In this document: positions 11,701 to 25,200 of the stretch, one piece after another
How the letters are laid out: the number at the start of each line of letters is the position of its first letter
How positions within the stretch are numbered: the stretch's first letter is position 1
Origin: Trogon surrucura
Lineage: Eukaryota; Chordata; Aves; Trogoniformes; Trogonidae
Assembly: GCA_020746105.1 (NCBI GenBank)
Contig: CM036624.1
Span: 3,095,562-3,159,561 of the forward strand
DNA length: 64,000 nt
Direction of reading: 5' to 3'
Made by a program: the position numbers and the translations under genes
The notes under the pieces: model-generated
What the model was told of the DNA's origin: nothing
Databases searched by the model: none
Seen by the model: only the letters and a program-made list of their open reading frames with translations

Positions 11701-14700
11701 CAGCGCTAACCTACCTTTGAACATGAACAGCATTAAGGACAATAATAATGAGAACAGCTCCCACCATGTGATAAGCAAGGGTTAAGTTCGGAATTAACAG
11801 GAGCTGTAGAAAAGTAGGACTATGATACACCAATGTCTTCCCCACACTTGTATTTCTGTTGATTCTCTAAGTTTCGGTGACAAACTCAACTTCTGAAAAA
11901 CAAGGAAATCGGCCCCTTCACTTCCTCCATACTCCTTTACAGGGAAAAAGAATACAAAATCAGGAGAACCAGTGCCTTCAAGAAAAAGCCTTGAATTAAT
12001 TCCCTCAGTCTTGCAATGGAACTGAATCTACATTTCACAGTAACTTCAATATTGCATTCTGCAGGGCAGTTTTACAAGAGAAGCACAGGATTTCGTAGAA
12101 TCATCTACCACACATGTATTAAAGTTTTTACTCCGTATTCCCAACGGATGTGAAAAGCACCTCCCACCCCCTCGACACACATTGTTTCAGACAACTGCTA
12201 TATCTGATCCAATGCTCAAGGAAAACCCGTGAGTACGCTTGTGGCCCCCATCTTTATCCTAAGTAACTCCAAGTAGTGCATACCTCAGTGCCTGTGGATT
12301 TCAGTTTCTGAAGAAAAACTTCATTTGAGTCCGTTAAAAGAAAAGATTGAAAGCAAAAAGTGAGTACTGAAATAGGGATTTAATTCCCGGGATGTGAACC
12401 TTTTAAAAATTCATACCTTGGCTTCGGGTATTTTTAGGCATCGCTTCTAAATTTTAGTTATTGTTAACAAAGGATGCTGTTTGTGATCTTTGAAGAGTGA
12501 AAATAATCTAATTTTATCAAGTCCCCAGAAAAGCATGAGGACTCTGATGAAATATTCATCTACATTTGAAAGTTTAACTGGTAGGAAATCATACGAAAAA
12601 GAAATTACCTGCTTTTTTCTTGCCTTTTCTCTCTATCACACTTCAGGGTGGAGTTCATGGTTGATTTACACCAACCTAAAATTATGCTAGCAAAAAGAAA
12701 ATTCCCACCTCTCTCATCCGCAGTTAAATATTTCTACTGGAAAGGGAAATGCTGCCTTTCAGTGAGGCATAACTTTAGGAGTTTAAGGTATTTACAGAAC
12801 CATTGTCTGGCTTAACCTGGTCTATTAATACAGATTTTGCTGGAAACAGTTGCAGCTGTGCAGCTGAAGGTCTAACACAATATATCTCACTAAGTCCAGT
12901 TCTTAGATCCGAAAGAGCAACACCTTTCATGATTACTCATTTGAATTTACTCACTTTCCAACAGTATTCAAATAATCAACTCTGCTGGCAAGCACCCTCG
13001 CAGAAATCAAATGTCAGAGTTGCTTATGTGAGCTTTTCTGGAAGCACGATTTAAATCTGGTCCTCCAAGAATTTTGGTTGAAACATTTATCTAATTAGGA
13101 AGAGAGAGAACTGACAGGCACTATTTCATCAGAATCCTGAAGTAACCATAACAGAGAATGCACAGTCACATGCTTTTGCTTGACATATACGAACCCTTTC
13201 TGAATTTACTTCTTCCTTACCCGAAAAAAAGAAGAGTTAAACCAGTGCCTATTGATGTGCTGGTTACTTAGGCTTTTCTCATATATGCTTGCATTACAAA
13301 TTTGGGGGTTTTTTAGCTATTAACATATGAAGCTGAATCAAGTTATGTTTCAAAAAATCAGGAAATTAACTGGGCGACAGTAAATAGTACGTTTTTGCAG
13401 ATCTATGCATTGACATGAGGGCTTCAACGCTTATTTTACAGTTGAAGAGGTGAGAGAGACACAAACCAAATGTACCAATAGACTATGTCCTAGTCAGCAT
13501 CAGAGTATAATTTATAATGCAAAATCCCCTTGGAAATACAGAATCTACCACCCATATTAGGAGATCATATTCACAACAGAAAGAATGTCTTTGTGCTTCA
13601 GTCGCAGCTCTGTTGAGAAACAAGTCTAAAAGTTGCACAGCTTCCTGTTTATTATCTTTGAGAAACTTCCAGGTCCGATTCACTCAGTTTATCTGAATAA
13701 TATTTTTCTCAGTTTTCAGCCCTGCAAGACTGACCTTAAATATGAGAGTCAAAGCATGGGCTGCTCCTGATGAGCGCAACTATGAATGCAGCACTGAAAA
13801 TCACAGTTGGAATCCCCATTACTCCCCTTTCATGATACAAATTACTCCATAATCTGTCTGTCATGAAGACTTAAATATGCCAGATTTGTAACACAGAAAG
13901 AACAAAAGAGAAAGGACTTGAATAAGATGAAACGAGACATGAACGAAGTAAAAATAAACAGCAAGGAATGCTCTAATAGCCATTTATCATCCTATAAAAG
14001 CAGAAATACTGTGCTTCTGATAAAAATGAAGTTACCTCTTTTGGTTATGAAGAGACAGAGACATGTTTTTACAAGACAACTAACCTACAGAACTCACTTA
14101 GAACTTGTTTAACTGTTCAGATACTTGTCTGGATAGTGAAATTAAAGAGTGTCTTAAAAACAAGAGAAAAGTGCTCATCAACCCCCTGCTTGATGCCATA
14201 AATCATGAGGTTGGGGGAGGTCAGGGCTGGGCATAAGTTTGCCCAGCAGACAGCTGACTTGAGAAGTGTTTGACGCTGGCAATTCTAAGAGCAGTGGAAG
14301 CCACAGGTTCCTTGGCTACATTTACAGGGTTCCAATTTCTCCAAAATCTCCACTTAGCTGAGATGTTCAGCTTCATCGCCAGCACAGGTGGCGACACCCA
14401 GCAACCTAGGAGGAACATAACCCTCCGTCGTCATCCTCAAACCCAGCCCATGTACCCACAGCTTTCCAACACTCATGTGGCCTCGGGGGTCCAAATCAGA
14501 ATTAAAGTTACAAATCCGCTACAGAAGTAAATTATAAAGTACGGTGTGCATCTTGAAAGGAAACAAAGCAGCAGGTAGAGTGAGAATATTGGCCAGAATT
14601 AATAAGCGACCAACCCTTTTAGAGAAACCCGTACACCTTTGATGGAAACTGCATTTCATTCGAAACTGTTAGAAACATATTTACTAAGTCGTGGCCATTG

Positions 14701-14789
14701 TAAAAGTCTCAAAAATGCCTTATTCCTGCTCGTGTTTGCTGGTGTGGCTGTCAATTCCTATCAGCCAAAACAGAAAGGTGCTGTGATTT
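8795..14789. other. AT-rich non-coding DNA
   Basis: About 6 kb with no recognisable gene, RNA gene or mobile element. A GTGAGTACG donor-like motif at 12229 has only a weak acceptor 38 bases upstream. All reading frames are short and scattered over both strands. Confidence 0.5.
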
Positions 14790-15010
14790 AAGCTTTTGGG
14801 CGCCGGGATGCAGCCAACGGGCCCAGCTCACACCGACTTGGGCTCCTCGGATTGTTCTCGCTCATGTCACAGCTGCACCGAGGGGCTCCCGAGCGCCGCT
14901 CCCCTGACCCCGGCCAGAGCCAGGGGCTGCACTTGCTCGGTCGACGACGGCGGGGCCAGGCCTGGGGCTCTCTGCCCTCTGCCACCCCTTTCCCCGCACC
15001 AGCGGTTCAC
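14790..15010. promoter_or_regulatory. isolated GC-rich, CpG-containing block
   Basis: About 220 bases rich in G, C and CpG (for example gagcgccgctcccctgaccc and tcggtcgacgacggcggggc) stand out sharply from AT-rich flanks. Overlapping frames on both strands (65 to 94 codons) are the usual by-product of low stop density in GC-rich DNA, and none looks like a known protein. It could be a small CpG island, an orphan promoter or an exon remnant. No splice pair, TATA box or poly-A signal pins down a role. Confidence 0.35.
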
Positions 15011-18000
15011 AGTAGCTTCCCCAAGGCACAACGACAGGCAAAATGCTCCCAGTTGCTACTGGTCCTCACAGGATCCTTGACAAGAACCGCAACTCAATGC
15101 CTCTGCAAGTCTCAAACAGATTCGCAATGAAAAGAATAAGTGGGGGACTCTGGGTTGTGTTTGTTTCCTTGCTTTACACTATTAGTGTCAGGTCGTGGCT
15201 TTATGTAGGCTACTAAATCAGCTGGTGTCCATAGTCAAAACAGGACTGAAACATTCTAAAGCTCTTTTGGAAGATTAATTTAAGGAAAAAAGTATTTCTT
15301 CACTGGCTACCTTAAAACAAATTGGCAATATTTTAAAATGTGTCTAGATTTTTCTCTAATAACTCTTGCTATAAAGTGTTAATATTGAAGACACTGAATT
15401 CTGCAATGAACGCAACAGAAACACAGTTGGTTTAAAAAAAAAATACGTTTCTATTTCAATTCTCTTTCAGAAACTATTTTGTTTTCCAAGATATTGATCA
15501 TCTGTTCAAATTGCAAACTGGACAGTGTAATGCCCTTTTCAGATTCCACTTTCATAATCCACAGAATCTTTGTGTTTAATCTTTTGTTAGACCCTAAAGT
15601 TCTTTGATGCATGCACATTATTTTCTAGTGATTGCCACCACATGAAAAGGGTGTTAATCCTCTGCTAATTAACAACTTGTTGGGGTCAACGGGGGTCAGA
15701 ACTTTACATTTTTGGATTTAGTGAATTTTTGGTTCACTGCAACTTCTTGTCCTCATCAGTTCAGCTATTCCATCATTTTTTCTGGATGCATTTTGTTCCA
15801 CGACAACGATAGCATCCTCTTGGGCTCTTAGCCCACTAAGAACACACTAAAAGATTTTGGTTTGTCACGGAATTCAGTTGGCTTGCATTTTTTGAGTAGA
15901 CTTACTACCTGCTCTGCAACTACTTTGATTACAAAGCCTATTGCTTCATGCTGTTTAGGTGTTTTGTCTAGTCAGGAAATTCAATTTCCACTACTTTTGA
16001 TAGTCATACTACATTTTTCATTGCATACAACATTCTTCAATAGAGATATAATCCACAGTTCCACAAAATCTTTACTCGATTATAAAAGGCATAAAAAAAA
16101 TTCCTATTGTTACAAAACAAACTGAAGGTCTTGCCACTTTTATTTATTCTGTAATATTTATTTATATTAATATTTCTTCATTACCCTAGTAATTTGAAAA
16201 CCAGCCTAATTAACTGCAGACAATTTTACTTTCTTGTCACCTTCACTGAGTGCAAAGGCTTGTATAGTTGAAAAATCCATTAATCCGATTTCAAGAACGA
16301 ACTTGTTTCTCTCTTTACCTGATATCAGGAATAATAAAAAAAAACACAGTAGCTTTCTTTGGGGAAATGATACCAAAGCCGTTCTTGACTAAGCAACGTT
16401 AACAAGATCCACCTTATTTTTTCATAGCACATCAGTCAATTGTGCTTATTTTCTAAGTGACCACATAACAACCTTTCAGAGTACTGGTGAAACATAACTA
16501 TGCTGCCCTATCTGCGTAGTTGTTTTTAAAAGTTCTGCAATTTGAAGAAAAACAGATAGCAAGCCAGCAGATGTATGATTCTATGTTTTGGTTTGCATTC
16601 AATTCCCACAAACTGGGAAAGGTGCATGAGAAAAGGCATCATAAAACCAGATAAATAAAACTTGATGGAATTGGGAAAGACTGTGAAGGAAAGGAAAAAT
16701 GGAAAGACATCAAAACAGTCTGTATCCATATAGGAATTAAGAAACAAGTCTAGCCTTCGTAATCTTGCCACTGAATTACGTAATTTTGTATGAAAAAGCC
16801 CTTCCTTTCCTAACAGAAGAATTTGATTTTTCTATCTTCAGATTAGGTTGGAGATCTCTCCCGTGTGAGAGAGGCAAGGAGCACAGACATTCCCAATCTC
16901 TCTCCTCTACAAGTTTCAGCACTTTTGCAATTTGTTTTCCTCATGACCCATTTTAGTTCTTCTGCTTTCTTAAATAGTCCTCATCTCAGTAACCTTCATC
17001 ACCCAAACTCCTGCATTTACTTGACCATTTTCATCACTATTTGAACACTCGTATTTCTAAAATACCTTAAAGCAAATAAGGAAATTCTCTTTGGAGACAC
17101 TGCTTCTTAGTGTATCTTAAAATTAAAAGAAACAGGTTAGAAACAAAAAAAACCAGAAAATAAACACAAAACCCCAACCAGCACAGCCCCGTGGCTGTCA
17201 CTGGTAATCATAATTCTGTCAAAAATTCTTTTTAAAAAAAAAAAACCCAAAACCTCTAAAACCGAAGTGCAGGCTAGCCACACGCCTGTACAGGTGCTGT
17301 GACTAATTACATGTTACGTAAACGGCATCTCCCAGACAGCACCGTATAGAGGATAGACCATTAAGACAAAGAGAAGTGAGTGATCTTACACTTCCGAATC
17401 TTGATTAAAGGAAAAAAAAAATTGTATAAATTGCTTGTTTCAAAAGATTTTGTTATCTGAAGCTCAGTAAAATCTTAGCACACCAGAAGCGATTCATGAT
17501 CCAGGTTATAAGTTGGACTTTTGGAGTTGGTTTGGTTGTTTGGGTTTTTTTTTTGACGAACAAAATACCTCCAAGGTGGCGAATTTTTGCGGCTCTTACT
17601 CAACCATTTGAGTGATGGGAGGATGAAGGTTTTCCTGAGGCACCCTTATTGTGTTCACACCTTCAGTTCCTCTTACAACAAGGCACTGATCATCTCCATA
17701 GTTATCTTTGAATGATTATTTTGACTACTGAGAAGTACATTCTGAGATTCTATTTATGCAGCTATATGTTAGAACGAAAATAGCTGAAGAAAGAACACTC
17801 GTCTGTCTTTTCAGCATTATCTTTCCAGAACTTTAATAAAGAATTTCCCCTTTTCATTAAATTATTAACATCGCTGCTTATTCGTTCTGCTATTCATTTG
17901 TCGTAATAGATTTTCACGCAGATAAACTAGTAATTCACTCAGAAGTCAATTCTTTCCTCAGTCTATTAATCAAGTGAGGAATTTCCGTGTAAATATTGGC

Positions 18001-18764
18001 ATTAAAACAGTGCTCTAATTTCAGCATTTGAAGAAGGTTCATTACTTGAGGAATTGAAGTATTTAGATAAAGTTAAATTAGGCCATAAGAAAATATATTT
18101 TTTTTAAAAAAAGATGATGACCTAAATGGTGAATTGTGACAGCAGCCAAGTAAATAAGTTAACAAGAAAAAGCTTTGCAGAATATTGATTTAATGCATCA
18201 CTTAAGCAAGAGAATATCTCAAACCCGCATTATCCATGCTCTATTTCCCTGTACCTTGGACAGTTTATCTATTCACCTCTCTCAAAGGAACAAGCACACA
18301 TTTCTACATGAACTGTTTGTCTATGAGGTACAGTTTTTAAACAGTATGATAAAATTCATCTCTAGTATAATTCTACTTTTGTGAAAGATACGGGTTTACA
18401 GAAATTTTAGCACACTGGAATTAAAAAGCGACAGAAATGTAACCGAGATAGCACATGCATTAATTATCATCCTTGCTCTGTGAAAACACATCGCCACAAA
18501 ATAAGGATTTTGTCAAAGGACTGTAAACTGCATTTTGACTTCACCGCACAGAGTCTCTAAAAAAGCACTAAAAGAATGCCAAAATTACCCTGGTTTTAAA
18601 TTATGGCTTGAAATGTTACATTCAGCACAAAGACTGTAAAGGTAGTGCTGTCTCATAGGAGGAGGGGCAAAAAGCAAGAAAAAAAGAGTACTTGTTTCCA
18701 TTTTTGTATCTTTTCAAGAAATGAGTGAAACTATCCTTTTTTTTAAACGCTATTTTACAACCCG
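15011..18764. other. AT-rich non-coding DNA
   Basis: No gene or mobile element seen. Part of it (about 17850-18010) is AT-rich with many TAAT/ATTA cores, which could be regulatory but cannot be judged from one sequence. Confidence 0.45.
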
Positions 18765-19234
18765 AAGGAGAACCTGGTGCTGTAAAGATTACGCTGGCCA
18801 AAATTAGCCTGTATCGGTGTTATGCCATTGAAAAATGCGTGAGCGACAGCTTGATGACGAGAGAAGCATCCGATCCGAACTCTCTGATTTCCTCTCTGTG
18901 GCTGCAGAGCTGGAGCTACCGCTGCTTGACTCCATGTCACCCAGCTGCCACGTCAGGTTCTGCACGTAGCCAGGACTGTTTTCACAGCACACGCTTAAAC
19001 AGTTCTACCCGGGTCCTACGGGAACGATGAATATTATGAACGAGGCCCTTTCCTCCACGCCTGTCCCGAGGAAGCATTTAAACCCTGTTTTGTCCAGTGG
19101 TTTTGGCTTTCTCCGGTGAAGCGCTCAATTTTATAGAAAATGGGATAAGAAGATAGAGTTACCCTGCAGGTGGTACAGGAATTGCACAGGGTAACAGAAG
19201 CCCAAAGGAAAATATGGTTTTGACAGCATTTTGC
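18765..19234. other. moderately CpG-bearing block ending in a poly-A run
   Basis: Compared with its flanks this stretch is less AT-rich and carries scattered CpGs (gatccgaactc, cgctgcttgactcc, ctacgggaacgatg). A plus-strand frame of 101 codons spans 18725-19030, with two minus-strand frames overlapping it, so frame choice is ambiguous. It is followed directly by a run of 21 A at 19235-19255. A retrocopy was considered, but no target-site duplication or recognisable protein was found. Confidence 0.25.
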
Positions 19235-19255
19235 AAAAAAAAAAAAAAAAAAAAA
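19235..19255 (+). repeat. A21 homopolymer
   Basis: Twenty-one consecutive A at the end of the block above. Confidence 0.85.
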
Positions 19256-22200
19256 CCCATGAACGGCCAGAACATCGTCCTCCGATCAGGCTTGGAATTG
19301 GTGCTGAGTCAGAACATCTTCAGCAATCTCCATCACTATTGCCTGCTCTCAAAGATCTCTCGCCAGAGACCAGCAAAGATACGGAGGTAAACTCAGTTCT
19401 GATGAAGTGAACCACAGCCAAGCTCCTTTTTAGCAACACCTATTTCACCAGTAGAAAAAACAGTTTTAAATATTCAGGTCTCTTCTCAGTCTTAGAGAAG
19501 GGAAGCACAGAGTCTGACTGGTTTCCCTCCCTCCATGCTGTGGTAAAAGCTCTCGAGCTATTCGTAGCCTACCTTTTGTAATATCCGCAAAGCGGATTTA
19601 AGGAATCACACAAGTTACCTCCTGATCACCTTTATTTATCTTTTCCAGCTAAAGGATGCTCTAAGAGCATCACTGGAGCCTATTTGGCCACCCTTAGTGA
19701 TCTCTCCAGCCGAGCAAGGCAGAGAATGAGACTCATCTGTCCAACCCATGTTGATGCGTCGTTTGACATCTGTGTCAGAGCAACGCCCTGTAAGAGCAGA
19801 CACTTGGATGCCACTGCAGCTTTATCTCCCTCAGAACTAGAGATGGGTGGACTATTTACTGTGAATAATTTATTCAGCAGATTTCACCCTTTCTTTGGTT
19901 TAAGAGTCCTCTATACACGTCCCTAATTAAAAGAGATAATTGGCTTAATACTCAAGCACTTCATTCTTACTCATTCCCTTTGTCCAGAGGTGTCCTGAAT
20001 AAAGGCAGGGGTGAAATCCTGGTGCCACTTAAGACACTGAAACCTGCTCTCCTCCTCAGTTTCACTAAGGTCAGGATCTCAGTCAAGGTCCCTCAGAGCA
20101 AGAACCCTCCAGTTTAGATTGTAATGTGCCACAGATGAGGTCCGTAATTAAGCAGAGGGAAGGGAAAAAAAAAGAAACCAGGTGAAGGATATTTAGATAG
20201 CATCCTGATGGCTCTCTGTAAAAAAAAAAAACCCAAAAAATCAAAAAAAAAACCAACCCCCCCCCCCCCCCCCCCCCCCAAAAAGCACACAAACTACCAA
20301 ATTTTACAATGATGGATATTACATAAAGACGGAGGACATTTAGGAGAGCTCAGGGCAGGATTTCCACCCCCTACAAGGACCAGACAAATATGTGAACATA
20401 CTCTGGCGTCTGCAATTATTTGAACAAGTGCAGTTTGCACTGAAGTACTCCCGCTGCCTGCCCTGCATTCCTTCCCCTCTGCTTACACCTTGTTCTTTAA
20501 CAAGATCAAACCCCTCTTGGTAAAGGAATTCTTTGGTCTTTAGAGTGTGTAAGAAATTCATTAATCACTATAGAATATAGAATACAATATATAATTAGAG
20601 ATAAAATGTCATTACTAGAGTAGCAGCTCTATTCAACTACATAATAATCTCTTTCTGAAAGCATCTCTACCCTGCGTGCACCTAGCAAGGATCAGTGCCT
20701 GCAGGCACTATTGAACTATATTCTCTGAAATGCCTAGTGTTTTGCTAGCAATTTCAAACTCCTCTGTTCTTCAACATCGAGTCACTAAACTGCGCTCCTT
20801 AAATTATTAAATCCTTTTAATTTAAATTTTCATAAGCTACCAGAGGAAAAAGGCACATCCTTAAAGTAACAGGTCTGGCTTCTTGCAAGGAAAAACTACA
20901 GCATTAGTATTGCTTTCATGCAGTGTTAACTTCCCTTAATGAAATAATTTATTTTGTTCTGTTCTTCAGGAGGAAAATGTGGAAGGCAGATGGTTTAAAA
21001 AAAAAAAATTAGAAAAAAAAATTCCTTTGAAATTATCTTAGTTTAGGACCACCCAAAATTGGAAGGGACTATCTTACTCCCTGAAATACTGAAATAGCAG
21101 ATAAAAACAACTAAACAAAAAATGGGAGAACTCTTTGAATCAAAATTGCTGAAAAGAAGAACAATAATCTCCAAGATTATGTTGGTCCCCAAACAACACA
21201 CTACTTAAGAAAAAAAAAAAAGTCGTGTATTTTAACTTCAATATATTTTTACTGAAAAAGAGGTTGGAACTGTCGATGACTTGTTTCCTTGTTATACTGT
21301 TGCAGACGGTGCTGTAGGGGAGGGACAATGTGGGGAATGCTTTGCTACATGTAGTGTGAAATACTCACATATTGATTTATTTCCTCTATGAAAAGAGAGA
21401 TGACTTATCCCAGGGAAGGATATACTCAAAAAATAATTATTAAAAAAAAAAAAAATTAGACCACATATAGCTTCTTGATCAAAAGACTTCAACATTTGAA
21501 ATGTGTATTGCTAAATACCGTCATTCTTCTCTGGATTGCACAAAATTTCGATACGTTTCAGATATTGAAATCAATAGAATGTCTTACACCTGAAGGAAAT
21601 CAGAATACGAAATGCCAGTTGCACACTTGTATAAAGAAATGGTAGTTCAACAGATAGTTTGCAAAATACATGTTTATATATTATGGCTTAATTAGGGATA
21701 AACCTGTAAGCAGAAAAAGCTACATAAACTTGTAAGAGTCATCTGAGGGAACAAGACCTGGTATCATCACCTACGAAGTCCTTGATACGGTTTTTTTGAT
21801 GAAAATTGGGCCAGCTGAGTTTCAAGGTCTGCGTATTTTAGGGAAAATAATTTGTGTATACCAAAAGGAGTTATGGGAACTAGTGACCAAAGAAAAAAGA
21901 TTAAAAAAAAAAATGGAAGGATTCAACAAAAATTGAATAAATCCCACAGGGAAAAAATCCCACGTAATTTAAAAGAAATCATCAGGCTTTCTGGAATATG
22001 TGGATGTGATATAAAAATTGTTCAAGTATCTTTCACTTCAGTGGTTCATGGTCTTAATAGTTACAGGGGATTTTATATATTTTAAACTTCAGGTATATGA
22101 GCTTAAAAGCATGATGGGTTCTAACTCTGCTGATGAAATCTTTCTGGACATCACAGTTCTAGTATAGCCAAGCTTCCAAACATTCATATCACTCAATTTT

Positions 22201-25200
22201 GTCTGAACAATACTGCAGTTCCCAACCCACTGTTTACAGAATGTTCTGTTTTATCTAGAATTTTTCTCTTACAAATACAGTTAAGAGGTTATTTTAATTT
22301 CTACTCGTGGCATTTTTAGAATCTATCAGCTGAAAATCCTGGATTTTTTCCTAGTGTTGTCAGTTCATCTGAATGAGTTCATCTGATGAGATCTGAATTC
22401 CTTTAACCAAAATCAGGTTTATAGATATAAAAAAAACGTAATAGCTCAAAGTATGCATGCATTTCAGTACACACAGGTCAAGAACCTACTGAATCTGAGA
22501 TGGTTTTTTGTAGCCTGATGGTTAAATTGCAGCCAGATTATCTAAGCTATCAACCAAAATTTGACCTTAACAAAAAAAAAAAGCCTGTGAGAAAACAGGG
22601 CTAAGTTCTTCAGGCTTCCGCTAGCAATGGGATACCAGCTTCCTCCTTGCCTGCTGAAAGTCTTCCCAGTATCTCATGTGGTTTCATTCACTTTATCTAC
22701 ATAAATAGAGGAGACAGAGGAATGAGAAAAGGCTTGTTTGGAAAAAAAAAAAACACCAAGCCCACGCAAAGGAAACAAACCATAAACCCAAAAAAGCCCC
22801 ACAAAATCAGTTAGGATACTACCAGCTTTGCTGGTGATTTTTTTTTTTCATGCCAGTGGTAGCCTGGCCAGCTGGTTCACACACAGCACAGATGACTTGA
22901 GCAGACAGGGTTTCAACCAGTTTCGCCCCTCCTGGCGTAGGAGATGGAGAACAAACCTTCCTTTGCAGCCTGCCTGGACCAGATGCATTTGAAAAACTCC
23001 TCTCATTAGCTTAGGGCTGTTCTTAACTAGCGTATGAAACCATTTCCAGACTATATGCGTGCGCTGCAAGTGTGTGTTTCCAGGCTCTGGTAATTCCTTT
23101 CTGTGAGAATGGCGTTTGGTTGCCCTCTGTCCACCTGCCCGCTCTCAAAGATTTCCAATGACACTGCTTCTCTGTCTTTTTCCAGTGTCTCCTGGGTTTT
23201 TTGACTGATTGCTTTTCTTATGCATTGCCAACATGGAGGTATTTTACTAGCAGTGACTAATATAAGACTTAAACTTTAACAGATACCACCTACTGCTGAA
23301 TTATAAAAAGCAAAGGTGTACGGAACAGCAAGAATTCTCTGGCAAAGTTGCAAGCAAATACACAGTCTGTACAGCAAAGTTAATTATCTTCCACGGAAAG
23401 AAAGATGGAAAGGCTTAAAAGTGCTGGGCAACATAAGATCTAGATCGTACACAAAACAGAACGGCATTCAATCTTCTCAGGAAACAGCTAAAACGTTTTC
23501 AGAAGTATCCATTTACATAATACAACACACAAACAGCACCAGTGCCTTTATTCTAAGCATTGCTGAAAGAAATTTATCTTGCTTCTTGACTTTTGCCTTT
23601 CTAAATGTAGCACACGTCGCTAAAAGGAAGCAAAGGGCAAATCTCCTCCTCCCCCTAAACAGTCATGGAGCTTGTACCTCCACAAAAAGCTAACTGTTGT
23701 GTAAAGCTGTTTGGGAATACTCCCCATACGACAGGATCAAGGCCATCCTACTCTTTTCCCCTCACACCATATGCTCTCTAATAATTCCAAAGAATGCAAG
23801 AGAACTTTAATGACAAACATTTCTAACTTACTTCAGTAGCCTCTCTTTTTTTCCTGGCCAGAGGACGGTGAAAATTCTTAGAAGCAGGGCCTCTATCAGG
23901 CAGGAATTAAGTGACTTTACCAATTTTTGCTATATAGGGAAAAAAAAAACCACCACCACCAACAAACAACTCTAACCCAAAACCAGAAATAAAATTCTAT
24001 TCTGTCACTGACTGGAGTCACAAAAGACCACATAGCAGTGAACTTACGGTGTCCAGGCTCTGATAGCCCCGTTTGGTCAGCAACATCTTGTCTCACATCT
24101 TAATCGCCCTTACAATGATGGAAGTTCCAAAGTAAGTTTGTTTTTTTTTTTCAGATCGTGGTAGTTTTACCATGCTTTCACTCCTCAGCTCTTACAGATA
24201 TGAATACTCCTCTAGTAATCAACAAAAGAGAAGGAAGCAATTTATTACTCAAGGAGAGCAAACATGCTCAGGTCTTCAGTTTGAGTTCTTTTCAATGGAG
24301 ATTGTATGAAAAATAAGCTGTCCATTGAAATGCATAAATACACACAAAGATGCACTTCTCTCTGCAGACGAAAGCAATACTAAGTATTAATTTCATCCCT
24401 GGAATACTACGAGTCACAAAAATGTCTGCTTGTATCACCCAAGTCTTTGATTCATGGCTCAAGAAGCACAGGTAAATAAGCACCGCTCCGGATCCCCCAG
24501 ATTTTCCTGAAAATTCGCTTACGATTTGTTTGTGGAAAGAGCTAAACAATACTAAACGAATTCAGATGTTCATCCCTTCCCTTTAAATAGCTTTTCAGCA
24601 TTTTAAAACCAGAAACTGACATTCATGAAAAAGATGTATTTAAGACAAGACCATGTACTGGTCTTAAAATCAGAGTTTACTGCTCTCTAGAGTAAGGTTT
24701 CTTTTATTAGTATTTCTTCCCACTTTAGTTGAATTAAACAACAACAACAAAAAAGTAACCAAAATTATGAAGACCACCAGCGCTGCAGGGAAAAAAAAAA
24801 ATAAAAGAAGAAAAAAAAAATGTCTCCCAGGGTTTTCAGTTCTCTCCCTCCAGTGTTCTGGAGTCCAGATGTGGAAAGCCGAGTGGAGCTGAAAACATTT
24901 TTGGAGGGAGGAGAGAAAGTTTTGATGCTACTGCTGTAGACTTATTTTATCCAAACCAGACAATTACCTTTCTTCCTGAAGATTAAAAAAAAAAATCAAC
25001 CACCAGCACCACGAAACTCCACCTTTTATATACCACTACTAAACCTTATTTTTAAGCGAATCTGCTAGTGAAAAATAAATACTCTGTGTCTGCTTTACGT
25101 GCAAAGACGACCTTACAAGGCCTTCTTAACTTGGAGTAGAACACTTTCTCCGAAATCCTGTTTGACAGGTGCGTAAAGTATATTTTTAAGATGCACGTTT

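Noticed and set aside
12191..12228. 38-nt exon before GTGAGTACG
   Set aside because: The acceptor (cacattgtttcag) has a poor pyrimidine tract and the segment carries no distinguishing signal.
23316..23693. Plus-strand frame of 125 codons
   Set aside because: Within the length expected by chance; no domain and no promoter or splice context.
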